From Brevibacillus sp051967035 (GTDB taxonomy: Bacteria > Bacillota > Bacilli > Brevibacillales > Brevibacillaceae), in the NCBI RefSeq assembly GCF_051967035.1, contig NZ_JBQCKK010000002.1, forward strand, positions 248,001 to 312,000: a stretch of DNA of 64,000 nt, read 5' to 3'. Shown here piece by piece: positions 42,615-51,373 of this stretch. The position numbers and the translations under genes are program-made. The notes under the pieces were generated by a model. The model worked only from the letters and a program-made list of their open reading frames with translations, searched no databases and was not told the origin of the DNA. Numbering within the stretch: the stretch's first letter is position 1; each line of letters begins with the position of its first letter.

Positions 42615-44537
42615 ATGGATACTTTTTTGCACTACGCCTGGCTGATCCCTCTGTTTCCGCTTCTTGCTTTCATCGTGATCGTTTCATTTGGTCGCCAGTT
42701 GAAAGAAGGAGCGGCCTACGTCGGCATTGGACTGACGGCTGTTTCTTTCGGGATTGCCGTGCTCGCCTTCTGGGAGCGATTCCGGGAGGGGGGCGCAGAC
42801 TACAACTACGTGGTTGATTGGCTCCACGTCGGGGACATTGTCATCAACATGGGCTTCGAGGTAAACCCGCTCAATGCCATGATGCTGGTCATCGTGACCT
42901 TGGTCAGTCTGCTGGTTCAGATTTATTCCAAAGGCTACATGCACGGCGATGAGCGTTTTCCCGTGTTTTATCAGTACCTGGCGTTGTTTACGTTTTCCAT
43001 GCTCGGGCTGGTGGTTTCCCCGAACTTGTTGCAAGTGTACATCTTCTGGGAACTGGTCGGCGTCTGCTCCTTCCTGCTCGTCGGCTACTACTACTTTAAG
43101 CCGGAAGCGAAGGCTGCGGCCAAAAAAGCGTTTATCGTCACACGGATCGGCGACCTGGGGCTGTTCATCGGGATTTGTCTGTTGTTCTGGTGGACAGGAA
43201 GCTTTGAATACGGGCCGATTTTTGAGAGCGTAGCGCTTGGACGAATGGAGCCGTGGGCGATTACGGTGGCCGCGATTCTGATTTTTATCGGAGCAATGGG
43301 AAAATCAGGCCAGTTTCCGCTGCATACGTGGCTGCCTGACGCGATGGAGGGGCCTACGCCAGTGTCTGCCCTGATTCACGCGGCGACGATGGTCGCTGCC
43401 GGCGTGTATCTGGTGGCTGCTACGTATCCGCTGTTTATCGCATCAGAGACGGCGTTGACTGTAGTGGCGTATGTAGGAGGCTTCACGGCGATTTTTGCCG
43501 CCTCCATCGGTTTGACACAGCGGGACATCAAGCGTGTGCTGGCGTATTCGACAGTCAGCCAGCTGGGCTACATGATGATGGCGCTCGGCGTCGCCGGAGC
43601 AGCCGGTTATGTGGCTGGATCGTTCCACCTGATGACACATGCCTTTTTTAAAGCGTTGCTCTTTCTCGGGGCGGGCAGCGTCATCCACGCCGTACATACC
43701 CAGGACGTTTTCGAGATGGGCGGTTTGTGGAAGAAAATGCCGGTGACTGCCTTGACCTTTTTGATTGGGTGTCTGGCCATCGCGGGGATCTTTCCGTTCG
43801 CCGGATTCTGGTCGAAGGAAGCGATACTGGGAGCCGTGTATGGGGCGCATCGCTACGATCTGTTGGTCATTGCGCTTGTTGCCGCTTTCTTTACCGCCTT
43901 CTACATGTTCCGCTTGTTTTTCCTCACGTTCGCCGGAACGGCCAGAGGCAAGCACGAAGCGCACGAGTCGCCAGGCGTCATGACTGGTCCGCTGCTGATT
44001 TTGGCGTTGCTCGCGGTTGCGGCTGGTTTTGTGAACACGCCTTACGCTCCGCTGCTGTCTGACTGGCTCCTGTCTACGAGCACGGGAACGGCGATTACAG
44101 GCGTTTTTGGAGAGGGAACCGAGCATGCTGCATCCTGGCTGCAAATTGCGGCCCTGCTGATCTCGGTGCTCGGAGTCATTTTGGCCTACTTCATGTACGG
44201 CAAAAAGTCGATTTCTCCGGACAGCATTCCGGAAGCGATGCCGTGGCTCTATCGACTCTCTTATCGAAAATACTATGTGGATGAACTGTATCACCACGTC
44301 ATTGTGCGGCCGCTCGGTTGGCTGGGCATCATCCTGAACGTGTTTGACAAGTACGTGGTGGATGGCCTGGTTGCGCTGACAGCCAAGATTGCACAAGGGA
44401 TCGGCTCCCTGCATGCGCGCGTGCAAAGCGGTCAGATCCAGTCATACGGGGCGATGGTCCTGTTCGGTCTGCTGCTGTTGATCATCGCCATCAGTTTGAC
44501 GGTCGAGGGAGGTGGATTCTTTGGGTTCGGGCGTTAA
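42615..44537 (+). CDS. nuoL: Complex I subunit NuoL (antiporter-like)
   Basis: 640 residues from ATG 42615 (AAGGAGGAC upstream). Antiporter-like pump subunit of about 16 membrane helices with the long lateral helix near the C-terminus. Conserved features: FWELVGVCSFLLVGYY (key glutamate), GAMGKSGQFPLHTWLPDAMEGPTPVSALIHAATMVAAGVYL and a pump lysine in the second half. Overlaps nuoM by 17-26 nt. Confidence 0.96.
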   Translation: MDTFLHYAWLIPLFPLLAFIVIVSFGRQLKEGAAYVGIGLTAVSFGIAVLAFWERFREGGADYNYVVDWLHVGDIVINMGFEVNPLNAMMLVIVTLVSLLVQIYSKGYMHGDERFPVFYQYLALFTFSMLGLVVSPNLLQVYIFWELVGVCSFLLVGYYYFKPEAKAAAKKAFIVTRIGDLGLFIGICLLFWWTGSFEYGPIFESVALGRMEPWAITVAAILIFIGAMGKSGQFPLHTWLPDAMEGPTPVSALIHAATMVAAGVYLVAATYPLFIASETALTVVAYVGGFTAIFAASIGLTQRDIKRVLAYSTVSQLGYMMMALGVAGAAGYVAGSFHLMTHAFFKALLFLGAGSVIHAVHTQDVFEMGGLWKKMPVTALTFLIGCLAIAGIFPFAGFWSKEAILGAVYGAHRYDLLVIALVAAFFTAFYMFRLFFLTFAGTARGKHEAHESPGVMTGPLLILALLAVAAGFVNTPYAPLLSDWLLSTSTGTAITGVFGEGTEHAASWLQIAALLISVLGVILAYFMYGKKSISPDSIPEAMPWLYRLSYRKYYVDELYHHVIVRPLGWLGIILNVFDKYVVDGLVALTAKIAQGIGSLHARVQSGQIQSYGAMVLFGLLLLIIAISLTVEGGGFFGFGR

Positions 44538-46062
44538 TATCCTGTTGTCGTCGCTGGTGTTTTCTCCGCTTCTGGCGATTCTGGTCATCGCCTTCATCCC
44601 GAGCCGCCGATTCGGGGCAATCAAGCAGGTGGGAATATTGGGGACCTTGCTGCCGCTGATTCTGGCCTTCTGGATGTTTGGAGCTTTCAATTACGATACG
44701 TCCAATCTTCAGTTTGTCGAGCATCACGACTGGATCTCCATCCCGATCGGACTTGCGCAGACGGGGACAGTGTTTGCGTTTGAAATCGACTATGAGTTGG
44801 GCGTGGATGGCATCTCGATGCCGCTGATTTTGCTGACGGCGATTATCGCGACGATGGCAGCGGTCGCTTCCTGGCAAATCAAGAAGCGGCTGAAGGAATT
44901 TTTCATCCTGTTCCATCTTTTGTTGATCGGGATGCTGGGTGTGTTTGCCGCCGACAACCTGTTTTTGTTCTTCATCTTCTTCGAACTGACGCTGGTGCCG
45001 ATGTACTTCCTCATTGGCATCTGGGGGTATGGTGAACGGGAGCGTGCGGCGAACAAGTTCCTGTTGTACAACGGAATCGGCTCTGGCATCATGCTCTTGG
45101 CCTTTATCCTGCTTTTCGTCGTCATGCGGACGCTCAATATCGACCAGATTGCCGCGATTCTGACGACGCCGGATCATCCGGTTACCGCTGCGCTGACGCC
45201 AGCGACTCGGGTGGGGCTGTTCCTGGCGCTGTTTGTGGCCTTTGCCATCAAGCTGCCGGTATTTCCGTTCCATACGTGGATGCTCAAGGTGCACGTACAG
45301 GCCCCGCCTTCCATCGTCATGATCCACTCCGGCATTTTGCTGAAGATGGGGGCTTACGGACTGTTGCGAATGGGCATCGGCTTTTTCCCGGAGCAGGCCT
45401 ATCAGTTTTCGACGTGGCTGGCGATCTTTGGCATCATCAACGTGCTGTACGGAGCGGTACTCGCTTTTGTGCAAAAGGATTTGAAGATGGTGCTGGCGTA
45501 CTCCAGTATCAGTCACATGGGGATCGTACTCCTGGGGTTTGCGGCGATGAACTCGATCGGCTTTCAGGGCGCGATGTTCCAGGTTGTCTCCCACGGCTTT
45601 ATTTCGGCGCTGTTGTTTTTCCTCATCGGCGTGATTTGGGACCGGACACAGACGTCGATGATCGACGAACTGGGCGGCTTGGCCAAATCCATGCCGTTTG
45701 TCAGCGGTGTTTTCCTGGCTGGCGGGATGGCGTCGCTGGGACTGCCCGGCATGTCCGGGTTTATCAGTGAGTTTTTCGCTTTCCTTGGGCTGTTTGGGCG
45801 AATGCCTGTGCTGGCCGCGATCGGGGCGCTCGGAATCGTGCTGACCGCCGTTTACGTATTGCGAGCCATTCTGCGGACGACGTTTGGGCCTACGCCAAGC
45901 CAGTTTACGGGTCTTGCAGATGCCCAGCCCATGGAAGTGATTCCGATGGTCGTGCTGCTCGGCTTCATTATTCTCATCGGAGTGTACCCGGCTATTTTGG
46001 GCAATCCGATGCAGCAGGCCCTGAAAACGATCGTACCGATCGTAACGGGAATAGGAGGGTAA
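44521..46062 (+). CDS. nuoM: Complex I subunit NuoM (antiporter-like)
   Basis: 513 residues from TTG 44521, because GAGGGAGG (44505-44512) ends 8 nt before it; a GTG at 44512 overlaps that site. About 14 membrane helices. FFELTLVPMYFLIGIWGYG contains the pump glutamate, and LPVFPFHTWMLKVHVQAPPSIVMIHSGILLKMGAYGL the conserved lysine/histidine region. Three nucleotides separate it from nuoN. Confidence 0.96.
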   Translation: MGSGVNILLSSLVFSPLLAILVIAFIPSRRFGAIKQVGILGTLLPLILAFWMFGAFNYDTSNLQFVEHHDWISIPIGLAQTGTVFAFEIDYELGVDGISMPLILLTAIIATMAAVASWQIKKRLKEFFILFHLLLIGMLGVFAADNLFLFFIFFELTLVPMYFLIGIWGYGERERAANKFLLYNGIGSGIMLLAFILLFVVMRTLNIDQIAAILTTPDHPVTAALTPATRVGLFLALFVAFAIKLPVFPFHTWMLKVHVQAPPSIVMIHSGILLKMGAYGLLRMGIGFFPEQAYQFSTWLAIFGIINVLYGAVLAFVQKDLKMVLAYSSISHMGIVLLGFAAMNSIGFQGAMFQVVSHGFISALLFFLIGVIWDRTQTSMIDELGGLAKSMPFVSGVFLAGGMASLGLPGMSGFISEFFAFLGLFGRMPVLAAIGALGIVLTAVYVLRAILRTTFGPTPSQFTGLADAQPMEVIPMVVLLGFIILIGVYPAILGNPMQQALKTIVPIVTGIGG

Positions 46063-46065
46063 TCC

Positions 46066-47592
46066 ATGGACGTAAAAGATATTTTCTCATATGACTGGAG
46101 CTACCTTCTGCCCGAATTCATCATTCTCGGATTTGCGACGATTCTGTCGCTCTTGGACCTGTTTGCGGGCAAGCGCCTTGGCAGGCAGGTGATCGGCTGG
46201 CTGTCTCTGGTGGGGGTAGTGCTGGCGGCGGTCTTTGTCTTCGTCAATGTCAATGTACTCGACAAGCCCTACAGCTACATGGCGGACATGATTCGCGTGG
46301 ATGACTACGGCAACGCGTTCAAGCTGCTTTTCCTGGGCGGGACGGCATTTGCGATCCTGATCTCGCTGTCGTATCTGAAACAAGGAGAGGTTACCCATAC
46401 GGGAGAGTACTATTATTTGATGCTGACGGGGCTTTTGGGGGCCATGGTCATGGCATCCTCGGCCGACCTGATTACGTTGTTCGTAGGGCTTGAGCTTTTG
46501 TCCCTGTCGTCCTATGTGCTCGTCGGCTTGCGGAAAAAGTCGCGGCACTCGAACGAATCGGCGTTCAAATACGTCGTCTCGGGCGGAATCGCCACCGCGG
46601 TTACCCTGTTCGGGATGTCATACGTCTACGGATTGACGGGAACGACGCATCTATACGAAATCTCGTTCCGCTTGGCGGAGGCCGGAATGGCCGGCTATCA
46701 GTTCCTCGTATACGTGGCCTTTGCCTTTTTGGCGGTCGGTCTCGCCTTTAAAATATCCGCAGCTCCCAACCACATGTGGGCGCCGGATGTGTACCAGGGC
46801 GCTCCGACTCCCGTTACGGCGTTTTTGGCGGTCGTCTCCAAAGCGGCAGGCTTCTCGCTCTTGTTTCGTGTTTTGCTGATTTCGTTCTTTCACGTCAACG
46901 ATGGCGCAAACCGCTTCTTTTTCCAGGAGGGGAGCCTGTATCTCGGCCTGATGGCGGCAGCTTCCATGGTCATCGGAAACATGATGGCGCTGCGGCAGAC
47001 GAACGTCAAGCGCATGATGGCTTACTCGGCCATCGCGCAAGCGGGCTATTTGCTGGTGCCGTTCGTGCCGCCCACGACGCTGTTTTTCGGCGAAGTGATT
47101 TTCTACCTGTTCGGGTATTTGCTCGCGAGCTTCGGCGCCTTTGCCGTCATCATGGTGGTCGCGCGCGAGCAAGGGACAGAGGAGCTAAAAGGCTTCGCCG
47201 GCTTGTACCACCGCTCTCCGCTGATGGCGATTGCGATGAGTATTTTCCTGTTGTCGTTGGCAGGCATTCCTGTCACCGCAGGATTCTTCGGGAAATTCTA
47301 TCTGTTCATGGGTGCTCTGGCTCAGGAAACCTACTGGCTGGCAGCGATCATGATCGTCACAAGCGTCATTTCCTATTATTATTACTTCGGGATTATCCGG
47401 CAGATGTACATGCGTCCGGGACCGAGCGAAGCGCCGCTCGCCGTGCCAAAAGGCATCTGGACCTTCGTTTTCGTCCTGGCTCTCCTGACAGTGCTCTTCG
47501 GGGCCTTCCCGGGTCTGGTTACCGACTATGTGCAGACTCACTTCAATCCGTCGTTTGACTTCGGGAACATGCTTCCTTCCGATTTTCAGTGA
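46066..47592 (+). CDS. nuoN: Complex I subunit NuoN (antiporter-like)
   Basis: 508 residues from ATG 46066 (AGGAGGG upstream). Third antiporter-like pump. LFVGLELLSLSSYVLVGLRK contains the helix 5 glutamate, and KISAAPNHMWAPDVYQGAPTPVTAFLAVVSK the lysine segment. Last gene of the operon; a terminator follows. Confidence 0.96.
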   Translation: MDVKDIFSYDWSYLLPEFIILGFATILSLLDLFAGKRLGRQVIGWLSLVGVVLAAVFVFVNVNVLDKPYSYMADMIRVDDYGNAFKLLFLGGTAFAILISLSYLKQGEVTHTGEYYYLMLTGLLGAMVMASSADLITLFVGLELLSLSSYVLVGLRKKSRHSNESAFKYVVSGGIATAVTLFGMSYVYGLTGTTHLYEISFRLAEAGMAGYQFLVYVAFAFLAVGLAFKISAAPNHMWAPDVYQGAPTPVTAFLAVVSKAAGFSLLFRVLLISFFHVNDGANRFFFQEGSLYLGLMAAASMVIGNMMALRQTNVKRMMAYSAIAQAGYLLVPFVPPTTLFFGEVIFYLFGYLLASFGAFAVIMVVAREQGTEELKGFAGLYHRSPLMAIAMSIFLLSLAGIPVTAGFFGKFYLFMGALAQETYWLAAIMIVTSVISYYYYFGIIRQMYMRPGPSEAPLAVPKGIWTFVFVLALLTVLFGAFPGLVTDYVQTHFNPSFDFGNMLPSDFQ

Positions 47593-47628
47593 TACTCGTA
47601 ACGGAAGGCCGTATCATGTACAATAGAA

Positions 47629-47660
47629 GGGATGGCTCACATTCGAGCTGTCCCTTTTTC
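47629..47660 (+). terminator. Probable terminator of the nuo operon
   Basis: GGGATGGCTC (47629-47638) pairs imperfectly with GAGCTGTCCC (47645-47654), followed by TTTTTC. Confidence 0.6.
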
Positions 47661-47697
47661 TTTATTTGGTTACGGATTGGCAAGAGGAGGAACAACC

Positions 47698-47928
47698 ATG
47701 CCGCAAGAAGTGTACGGCGTAGTAAGCATCGTTTTGTCGATTGTGTTCATTGCCCTTTCCTGGTGGGCCCTGCAATCTTTTCGCTTTGAAAAAATCGTCA
47801 AGCATCCGCAGGGAGCGCAAGCGAAGCTTTTGCAAATTCTGTTGTCGATCGTGATCGGCTATGAAGTATCGCGGTTTTTCCTGGATTATTTGGGCTGGTC
47901 CCTGACCTTCGGCAACCTGTTTTCCTGA
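47698..47928 (+). CDS. ywzB: DUF1146 family membrane protein YwzB
   Basis: 76 residues from ATG 47698 (AGAGGAGGAAC upstream). Two membrane helices with a short basic loop (RFEKIVKHPQGAQAK) and the C-terminal FFLDYLGWS pattern typical of YwzB. Function unknown. The place between a respiratory operon and ywmB-murA parallels Bacillus, where ywzB lies between atpC and ywmB. Confidence 0.85.
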   Translation: MPQEVYGVVSIVLSIVFIALSWWALQSFRFEKIVKHPQGAQAKLLQILLSIVIGYEVSRFFLDYLGWSLTFGNLFS

Positions 47929-47939
47929 TTCCCAAACTT

Positions 47940-48021
47940 CCTCTCCTCGGCTGGTATATCCACCCAGTTTCATGTACAAAATGAGAAGTACAAAGAGATA
48001 GGCATGAAACATGGGGAGAGG
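47940..48021 (+). promoter_or_regulatory. Nested inverted repeats covering the ywmB ribosome site
   Basis: CCTCTCC (47940-47946) with GGAGAGG (48015-48021), and inside it GTTTCATG (47967-47974) with CATGAAAC (48003-48010). The outer 3' arm is the ywmB Shine-Dalgarno. A weak sigma-E-like pair (GTATATC 47954-47960, TACAAAAT 47975-47982) lies within. Confidence 0.4.
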
Positions 48022-48027
48022 ATAAAT

Positions 48028-48771
48028 ATGGGGAAATGGTCTGGCCTTCCTGCACTGGCTCTGTTGCTGGTAGCTTGTGCCTTGTACTGGATGCCTGCGC
48101 AGGCGTCGGAAGCAAAACCTGTTGCGAGCAAGCTCATGCAAACGCTCGAAGACTCGGGAGCAACGGGCGTATCCATCCAGGTACGTGCGCGCGTGGCGAT
48201 GGGAGCGCTGCGTCCGGAAGAAGTCAAAGAGTTGGCACGGACATGGGCGAAAAAGCTGGAGATCCCTCTTTCTCTTGACGGGGAACCGCAGAACAGCAAC
48301 GTTCTTCTGTATCGGACTACATACATGCAAAACGGCGTTTCCATGCGCTACGAGGTAACAGGTGTGCCTAAAAATGGTTCATTTGATACATATCTAGTGC
48401 TGCAGTTATCTGGAAGCCGTGATTCCCTACTATATATGGAACAGATACAAGAAACCTTCGCAAAAGCCCTGAAAAATGCCGACTTTATTCCGCAAATTAG
48501 CACTTGTATTCGCGGATTGTACAATGTTAAGATGAGTGTTGACCAACAGGGGGGTAAAATTATGTCGATTTTTGCTACCCTCCAGGCAACAGAATTGGAA
48601 CGTTTACAAGATGAGACGGTTGTCAGTATTTCCGGGTATACTCCCATGTGGGAACCATTCATCGCGTTAAACGGGCAAAAGATGAATCTGCAAGTGGCAA
48701 CACACCGTGACAGCGGCAATGCTGGCACATGGGTCACGATAGGTACACCAATTATCACAGTGGAATATTAG
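48028..48771 (+). CDS. ywmB: YwmB family secreted protein (TATA-box-binding-protein-like fold)
   Basis: 247 residues from ATG 48028 (GGGGAGAGG upstream). Signal peptide with cleavage near MPAQASEA (about residue 26). The body contains the LRPEEVKELARTWAKKL and QISTCIRGLYNVKMSVDQQ segments I associate with the YwmB/DUF1779 family. Role unknown; it is always near murA and spoIID in Bacilli, and may act outside the membrane during sporulation or wall growth. Nineteen nt before murA, so probably co-transcribed. Confidence 0.85.
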   Translation: MGKWSGLPALALLLVACALYWMPAQASEAKPVASKLMQTLEDSGATGVSIQVRARVAMGALRPEEVKELARTWAKKLEIPLSLDGEPQNSNVLLYRTTYMQNGVSMRYEVTGVPKNGSFDTYLVLQLSGSRDSLLYMEQIQETFAKALKNADFIPQISTCIRGLYNVKMSVDQQGGKIMSIFATLQATELERLQDETVVSISGYTPMWEPFIALNGQKMNLQVATHRDSGNAGTWVTIGTPIITVEY

Positions 48772-48789
48772 CACGCGGAGGGGTACACA

Positions 48790-50115
48790 TTGGATAAAAT
48801 TATTGTCCGTGGTGGTAAGGCATTGACCGGGACTGTGAAAGTTTCTGGCGCAAAAAATGCCGTACTCCCTATTATTGCAGCATCTATCCTGGCAGAGGAA
48901 GGAACATGCGTCATCTCGGATGTACCTGCTCTCGATGACGTCAGGACGATATGCGACCTCTTGAAATCGATGGGAATCTCCCTTACATATGATCATGAAG
49001 TGCTGACAATCCATGCTTCCGAGCTTACCAGCGTGGAAGCATCCTATGAACTGGTCCGCAAAATGCGTGCATCCTTCCTGGTAATGGGGCCGCTTTTGGC
49101 AAGAAAAGGACAGGCTCGTGTCGCTCTTCCAGGCGGTTGTGCCATTGGTACCCGCCCCATCGACCAGCACCTGAAAGGGTTCGAGGCTATGGGAGCCAAA
49201 ATCGAGATCGGACAAGGGTTTATTGAAGCGAAAGTAGACGGGCGGTTGAAAGGGGCCAAAATCTACCTCGATATCGCAAGCGTCGGCGCAACGGAAAATA
49301 TCATGATGGCCGCTACTTTGGCAGAAGGCACGACCGTGATTGAAAACGCGGCAGAAGAGCCGGAGATTGTGGATCTGGCCAACTTCCTGAACAGAATGGG
49401 GGCCAAAATCCGCGGTGCGGGAACCGGCTCCATCCGCATCGAAGGCGTGGAAAAGCTGAAAGGCTGCACGCATTGCGTCATTCCTGACCGGATCGAGGCG
49501 GGCACCTTCATGGTAGCCGCAGCGATTACGGGGGGCGATGTCTTTGTGGAAGGCGCGATTTGCGATCACCTGAAATCCGTCACCGCCAAGCTGCGGGAAA
49601 TGGGCGTGGAGGTAGACGAGCAGGAGAACGGCATTCGCGTTCGCCGGACAGGTCCGCTCAAGGCTGTCGATCTCAAGACGCTGCCGTATCCAGGCTTCCC
49701 GACTGACATGCAGTCGCAAATGATGGCGCTTTTGCTTGTTTCCGAAGGCACAAGTATCGTGACCGAGACCGTTTTTGAAAATCGTTTCATGCACGTGGAA
49801 GAGTTCCGCCGCATGAATGCCAACATCAAGATCGAAGGACGCAGTGCGATTGTAGAAGGCGGCTCCAAGCTGACCGGAAGCAAGGTAGCTGCAACCGATT
49901 TGCGCGCAGGCGCGGCATTGGTGCTGGCTGGACTGGTGTCCGAGGGGGAGACGGAAGTGACGGCTCTCCATCATATCGACCGCGGGTACGTGAATTTTAC
50001 GGAAAAGCTGCTGGCGCTCGGGGCAGATGTGGAGCGCGTCAGTTCCGAAGAGAAAAAGCGGGAAGCCGTGGTACCGGATCCCATCAAAGTCAGCTTCTCT
50101 CCTAATTTTGCGTAA
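48790..50115 (+). CDS. murA: UDP-N-acetylglucosamine 1-carboxyvinyltransferase
   Basis: 441 residues from TTG 48790 (GCGGAGGGG upstream). First committed step of peptidoglycan precursor synthesis, adding enolpyruvate to UDP-GlcNAc. The fosfomycin-reactive cysteine C117 is present in LPGGCAIGTRPID. GGKALTGTVKVSGAKNAVLP and the C-terminal RGYVNFTEKLLALGADVER are standard. By position this is the MurAA paralogue. A C-terminal tail of about 20 residues after the fold is slightly extended. Confidence 0.97.
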   Translation: MDKIIVRGGKALTGTVKVSGAKNAVLPIIAASILAEEGTCVISDVPALDDVRTICDLLKSMGISLTYDHEVLTIHASELTSVEASYELVRKMRASFLVMGPLLARKGQARVALPGGCAIGTRPIDQHLKGFEAMGAKIEIGQGFIEAKVDGRLKGAKIYLDIASVGATENIMMAATLAEGTTVIENAAEEPEIVDLANFLNRMGAKIRGAGTGSIRIEGVEKLKGCTHCVIPDRIEAGTFMVAAAITGGDVFVEGAICDHLKSVTAKLREMGVEVDEQENGIRVRRTGPLKAVDLKTLPYPGFPTDMQSQMMALLLVSEGTSIVTETVFENRFMHVEEFRRMNANIKIEGRSAIVEGGSKLTGSKVAATDLRAGAALVLAGLVSEGETEVTALHHIDRGYVNFTEKLLALGADVERVSSEEKKREAVVPDPIKVSFSPNFA

Positions 50116-50148
50116 CCGACATGTCGGCTGCTAGGACAAACACGAAGA

Positions 50149-50178
50149 CTCTCTGCAAAAGCAGGGGGTTTTTTTTTG
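50149..50178 (+). terminator. Intrinsic terminator of ywmB-murA
   Basis: CTCTCTGC (50149-50156) pairs with GCAGGGGG (50161-50168) using G-U pairs, loop AAAA, followed by nine T residues. Confidence 0.8.
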
Positions 50179-50200
50179 CGCGCGACTCTCTTATTCTCTC

Positions 50201-50230
50201 GTTCTATCGGTCTTTGGCAGGACATAGACT
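50201..50230 (+). promoter_or_regulatory. Candidate sigma-E promoter of spoIID
   Basis: CATAGACT (50223-50230) is 7/8 to the sigma-E -10 (CATACAMT). The expected -35 region around 50201-50208 (GTTCTATC) is a poor match. spoIID is known to be sigma-E dependent in Bacillus. Confidence 0.35.
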
Positions 50231-50265
50231 GAAAGTGTCTAGCACGTAACGGGGAGGATCACTTG

Positions 50266-51282
50266 ATGAAACGCTACTTGCTCATAGGGTTTATCACGCT
50301 GCCGATCTTGCTCGTCCTGGTGCCTGCCGCGCTGGTCTATCTGTTTGCTCCCTCGCACGATGCCGCTGTCCAGCCAAACGCAGCGGGACAAGAGCAAGAC
50401 AAACCCGCGATGGCGGAAACGGCTTCGTCGCTCTCCATCAAGGTCTACCGAACAGAAAAAAAGGTGGTGGAGACAGTGCCGCTGGAGACGTACATTGCCG
50501 GGGTGGTCGCCGCCGAGATGCCTGCCGAATTCGAACTGGAGGCGCTGAAAGCCCAGGCGATGGCCGCGAGAACGTATATCGTGCGCAGGCTCAAGCAAGG
50601 AAAGTTTGACGATGTGCCGGCGGGCGGACAGGTGCTGGATACCGTCCAGCATCAGGTCTATATGGATGAAACACAGCGCCGGGAGCGGTGGGGGGACCAA
50701 TTCGAGTGGAAGAACAAGCGCATCGTGCAGGCCGTTCAGTCAACGGCGGGCGTCGTGCTGACGTATCAGGGAGAGCCGATTGATGCGACGTTTTTTTCCA
50801 CCAGCAACGGATTTACCGAAAACTCGGATGAATACTGGGAGAAGCCGATCCCTTATTTGAAAAGCGTGGCCAGCCCCTGGGATATCGAGTCCCCCCGTTA
50901 TGAAGAAACGGTCGTCAAGTCGACTGCGGAGCTGGAAAAGGAGCTGGGCGTGAAGCTGGCGCAGGAGGCATCCTCCAATGGAGCCTGGTATCGGATCGAG
51001 TCGCGGACGACAGGCAATCGGGTGGGCAAAATCAGCATTGGCGGCAAGGAGTTCAGCGGCCGGGAATTTCGGGAAAAGCTGAATCTGAATTCGTCGTCCT
51101 TTTCGCTGGAGATTCGGGGGAATCAGGTCTTTATTACGACCAAAGGGTACGGACACGGGGTCGGCATGAGCCAGTGGGGAGCAAACGGCATGGCCAAAAG
51201 CGGCAAAACGGCCGAGCAAATCGTGAAGCATTTTTACCAAGGCATCAGCTTGCAGCCATACGCACAAATCATACGAGCCTAG
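50266..51282 (+). CDS. spoIID: Stage II sporulation protein D
   Basis: 338 residues from ATG 50266 (GGGGAGG 8-9 nt upstream). Lytic transglycosylase that degrades septal peptidoglycan during engulfment with SpoIIM and SpoIIP. One N-terminal membrane anchor (about 5-28), then the SpoIID fold: YIAGVVAAEMPAEFELEALKAQAMAARTY includes the catalytic glutamate, followed by STSNGFTENSDEYW and YGHGVGMSQWGANGMAKSG. Followed within 100 nt by spoIIQ. Confidence 0.96.
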   Translation: MKRYLLIGFITLPILLVLVPAALVYLFAPSHDAAVQPNAAGQEQDKPAMAETASSLSIKVYRTEKKVVETVPLETYIAGVVAAEMPAEFELEALKAQAMAARTYIVRRLKQGKFDDVPAGGQVLDTVQHQVYMDETQRRERWGDQFEWKNKRIVQAVQSTAGVVLTYQGEPIDATFFSTSNGFTENSDEYWEKPIPYLKSVASPWDIESPRYEETVVKSTAELEKELGVKLAQEASSNGAWYRIESRTTGNRVGKISIGGKEFSGREFREKLNLNSSSFSLEIRGNQVFITTKGYGHGVGMSQWGANGMAKSGKTAEQIVKHFYQGISLQPYAQIIRA

Positions 51283-51310
51283 CATAAAGAGAAGCAAATT
51301 TTTACTTTTC

Positions 51311-51362
51311 CCTCATCCCTCAGGTTTATACGCCAAAATTCTGGCGATACTGAGGGATGAGG
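51311..51362 (+). promoter_or_regulatory. Perfect inverted repeat hiding the spoIIQ ribosome site
   Basis: CCTCATCCCTCAG (51311-51323) pairs perfectly with CTGAGGGATGAGG (51350-51362), and CGCCA/TGGCG (51331-51335, 51342-51346) forms an inner stem. The 3' arm runs into the Shine-Dalgarno GAGGTG (51359-51364). No T run follows, so it is not an ordinary terminator. Confidence 0.75.
51324..51351 (+). promoter_or_regulatory. Candidate sigma-F promoter of spoIIQ inside the hairpin loop
   Basis: GTTTA (51324-51328) fits the sigma-F -35 (GYWTA), and GGCGATACT (51343-51351) fits the -10 pattern GGNNANANT exactly; the 14-nt spacer is slightly short. spoIIQ is sigma-F controlled in Bacillus. Confidence 0.5.
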
Positions 51363-51373
51363 TGATGAATAAC

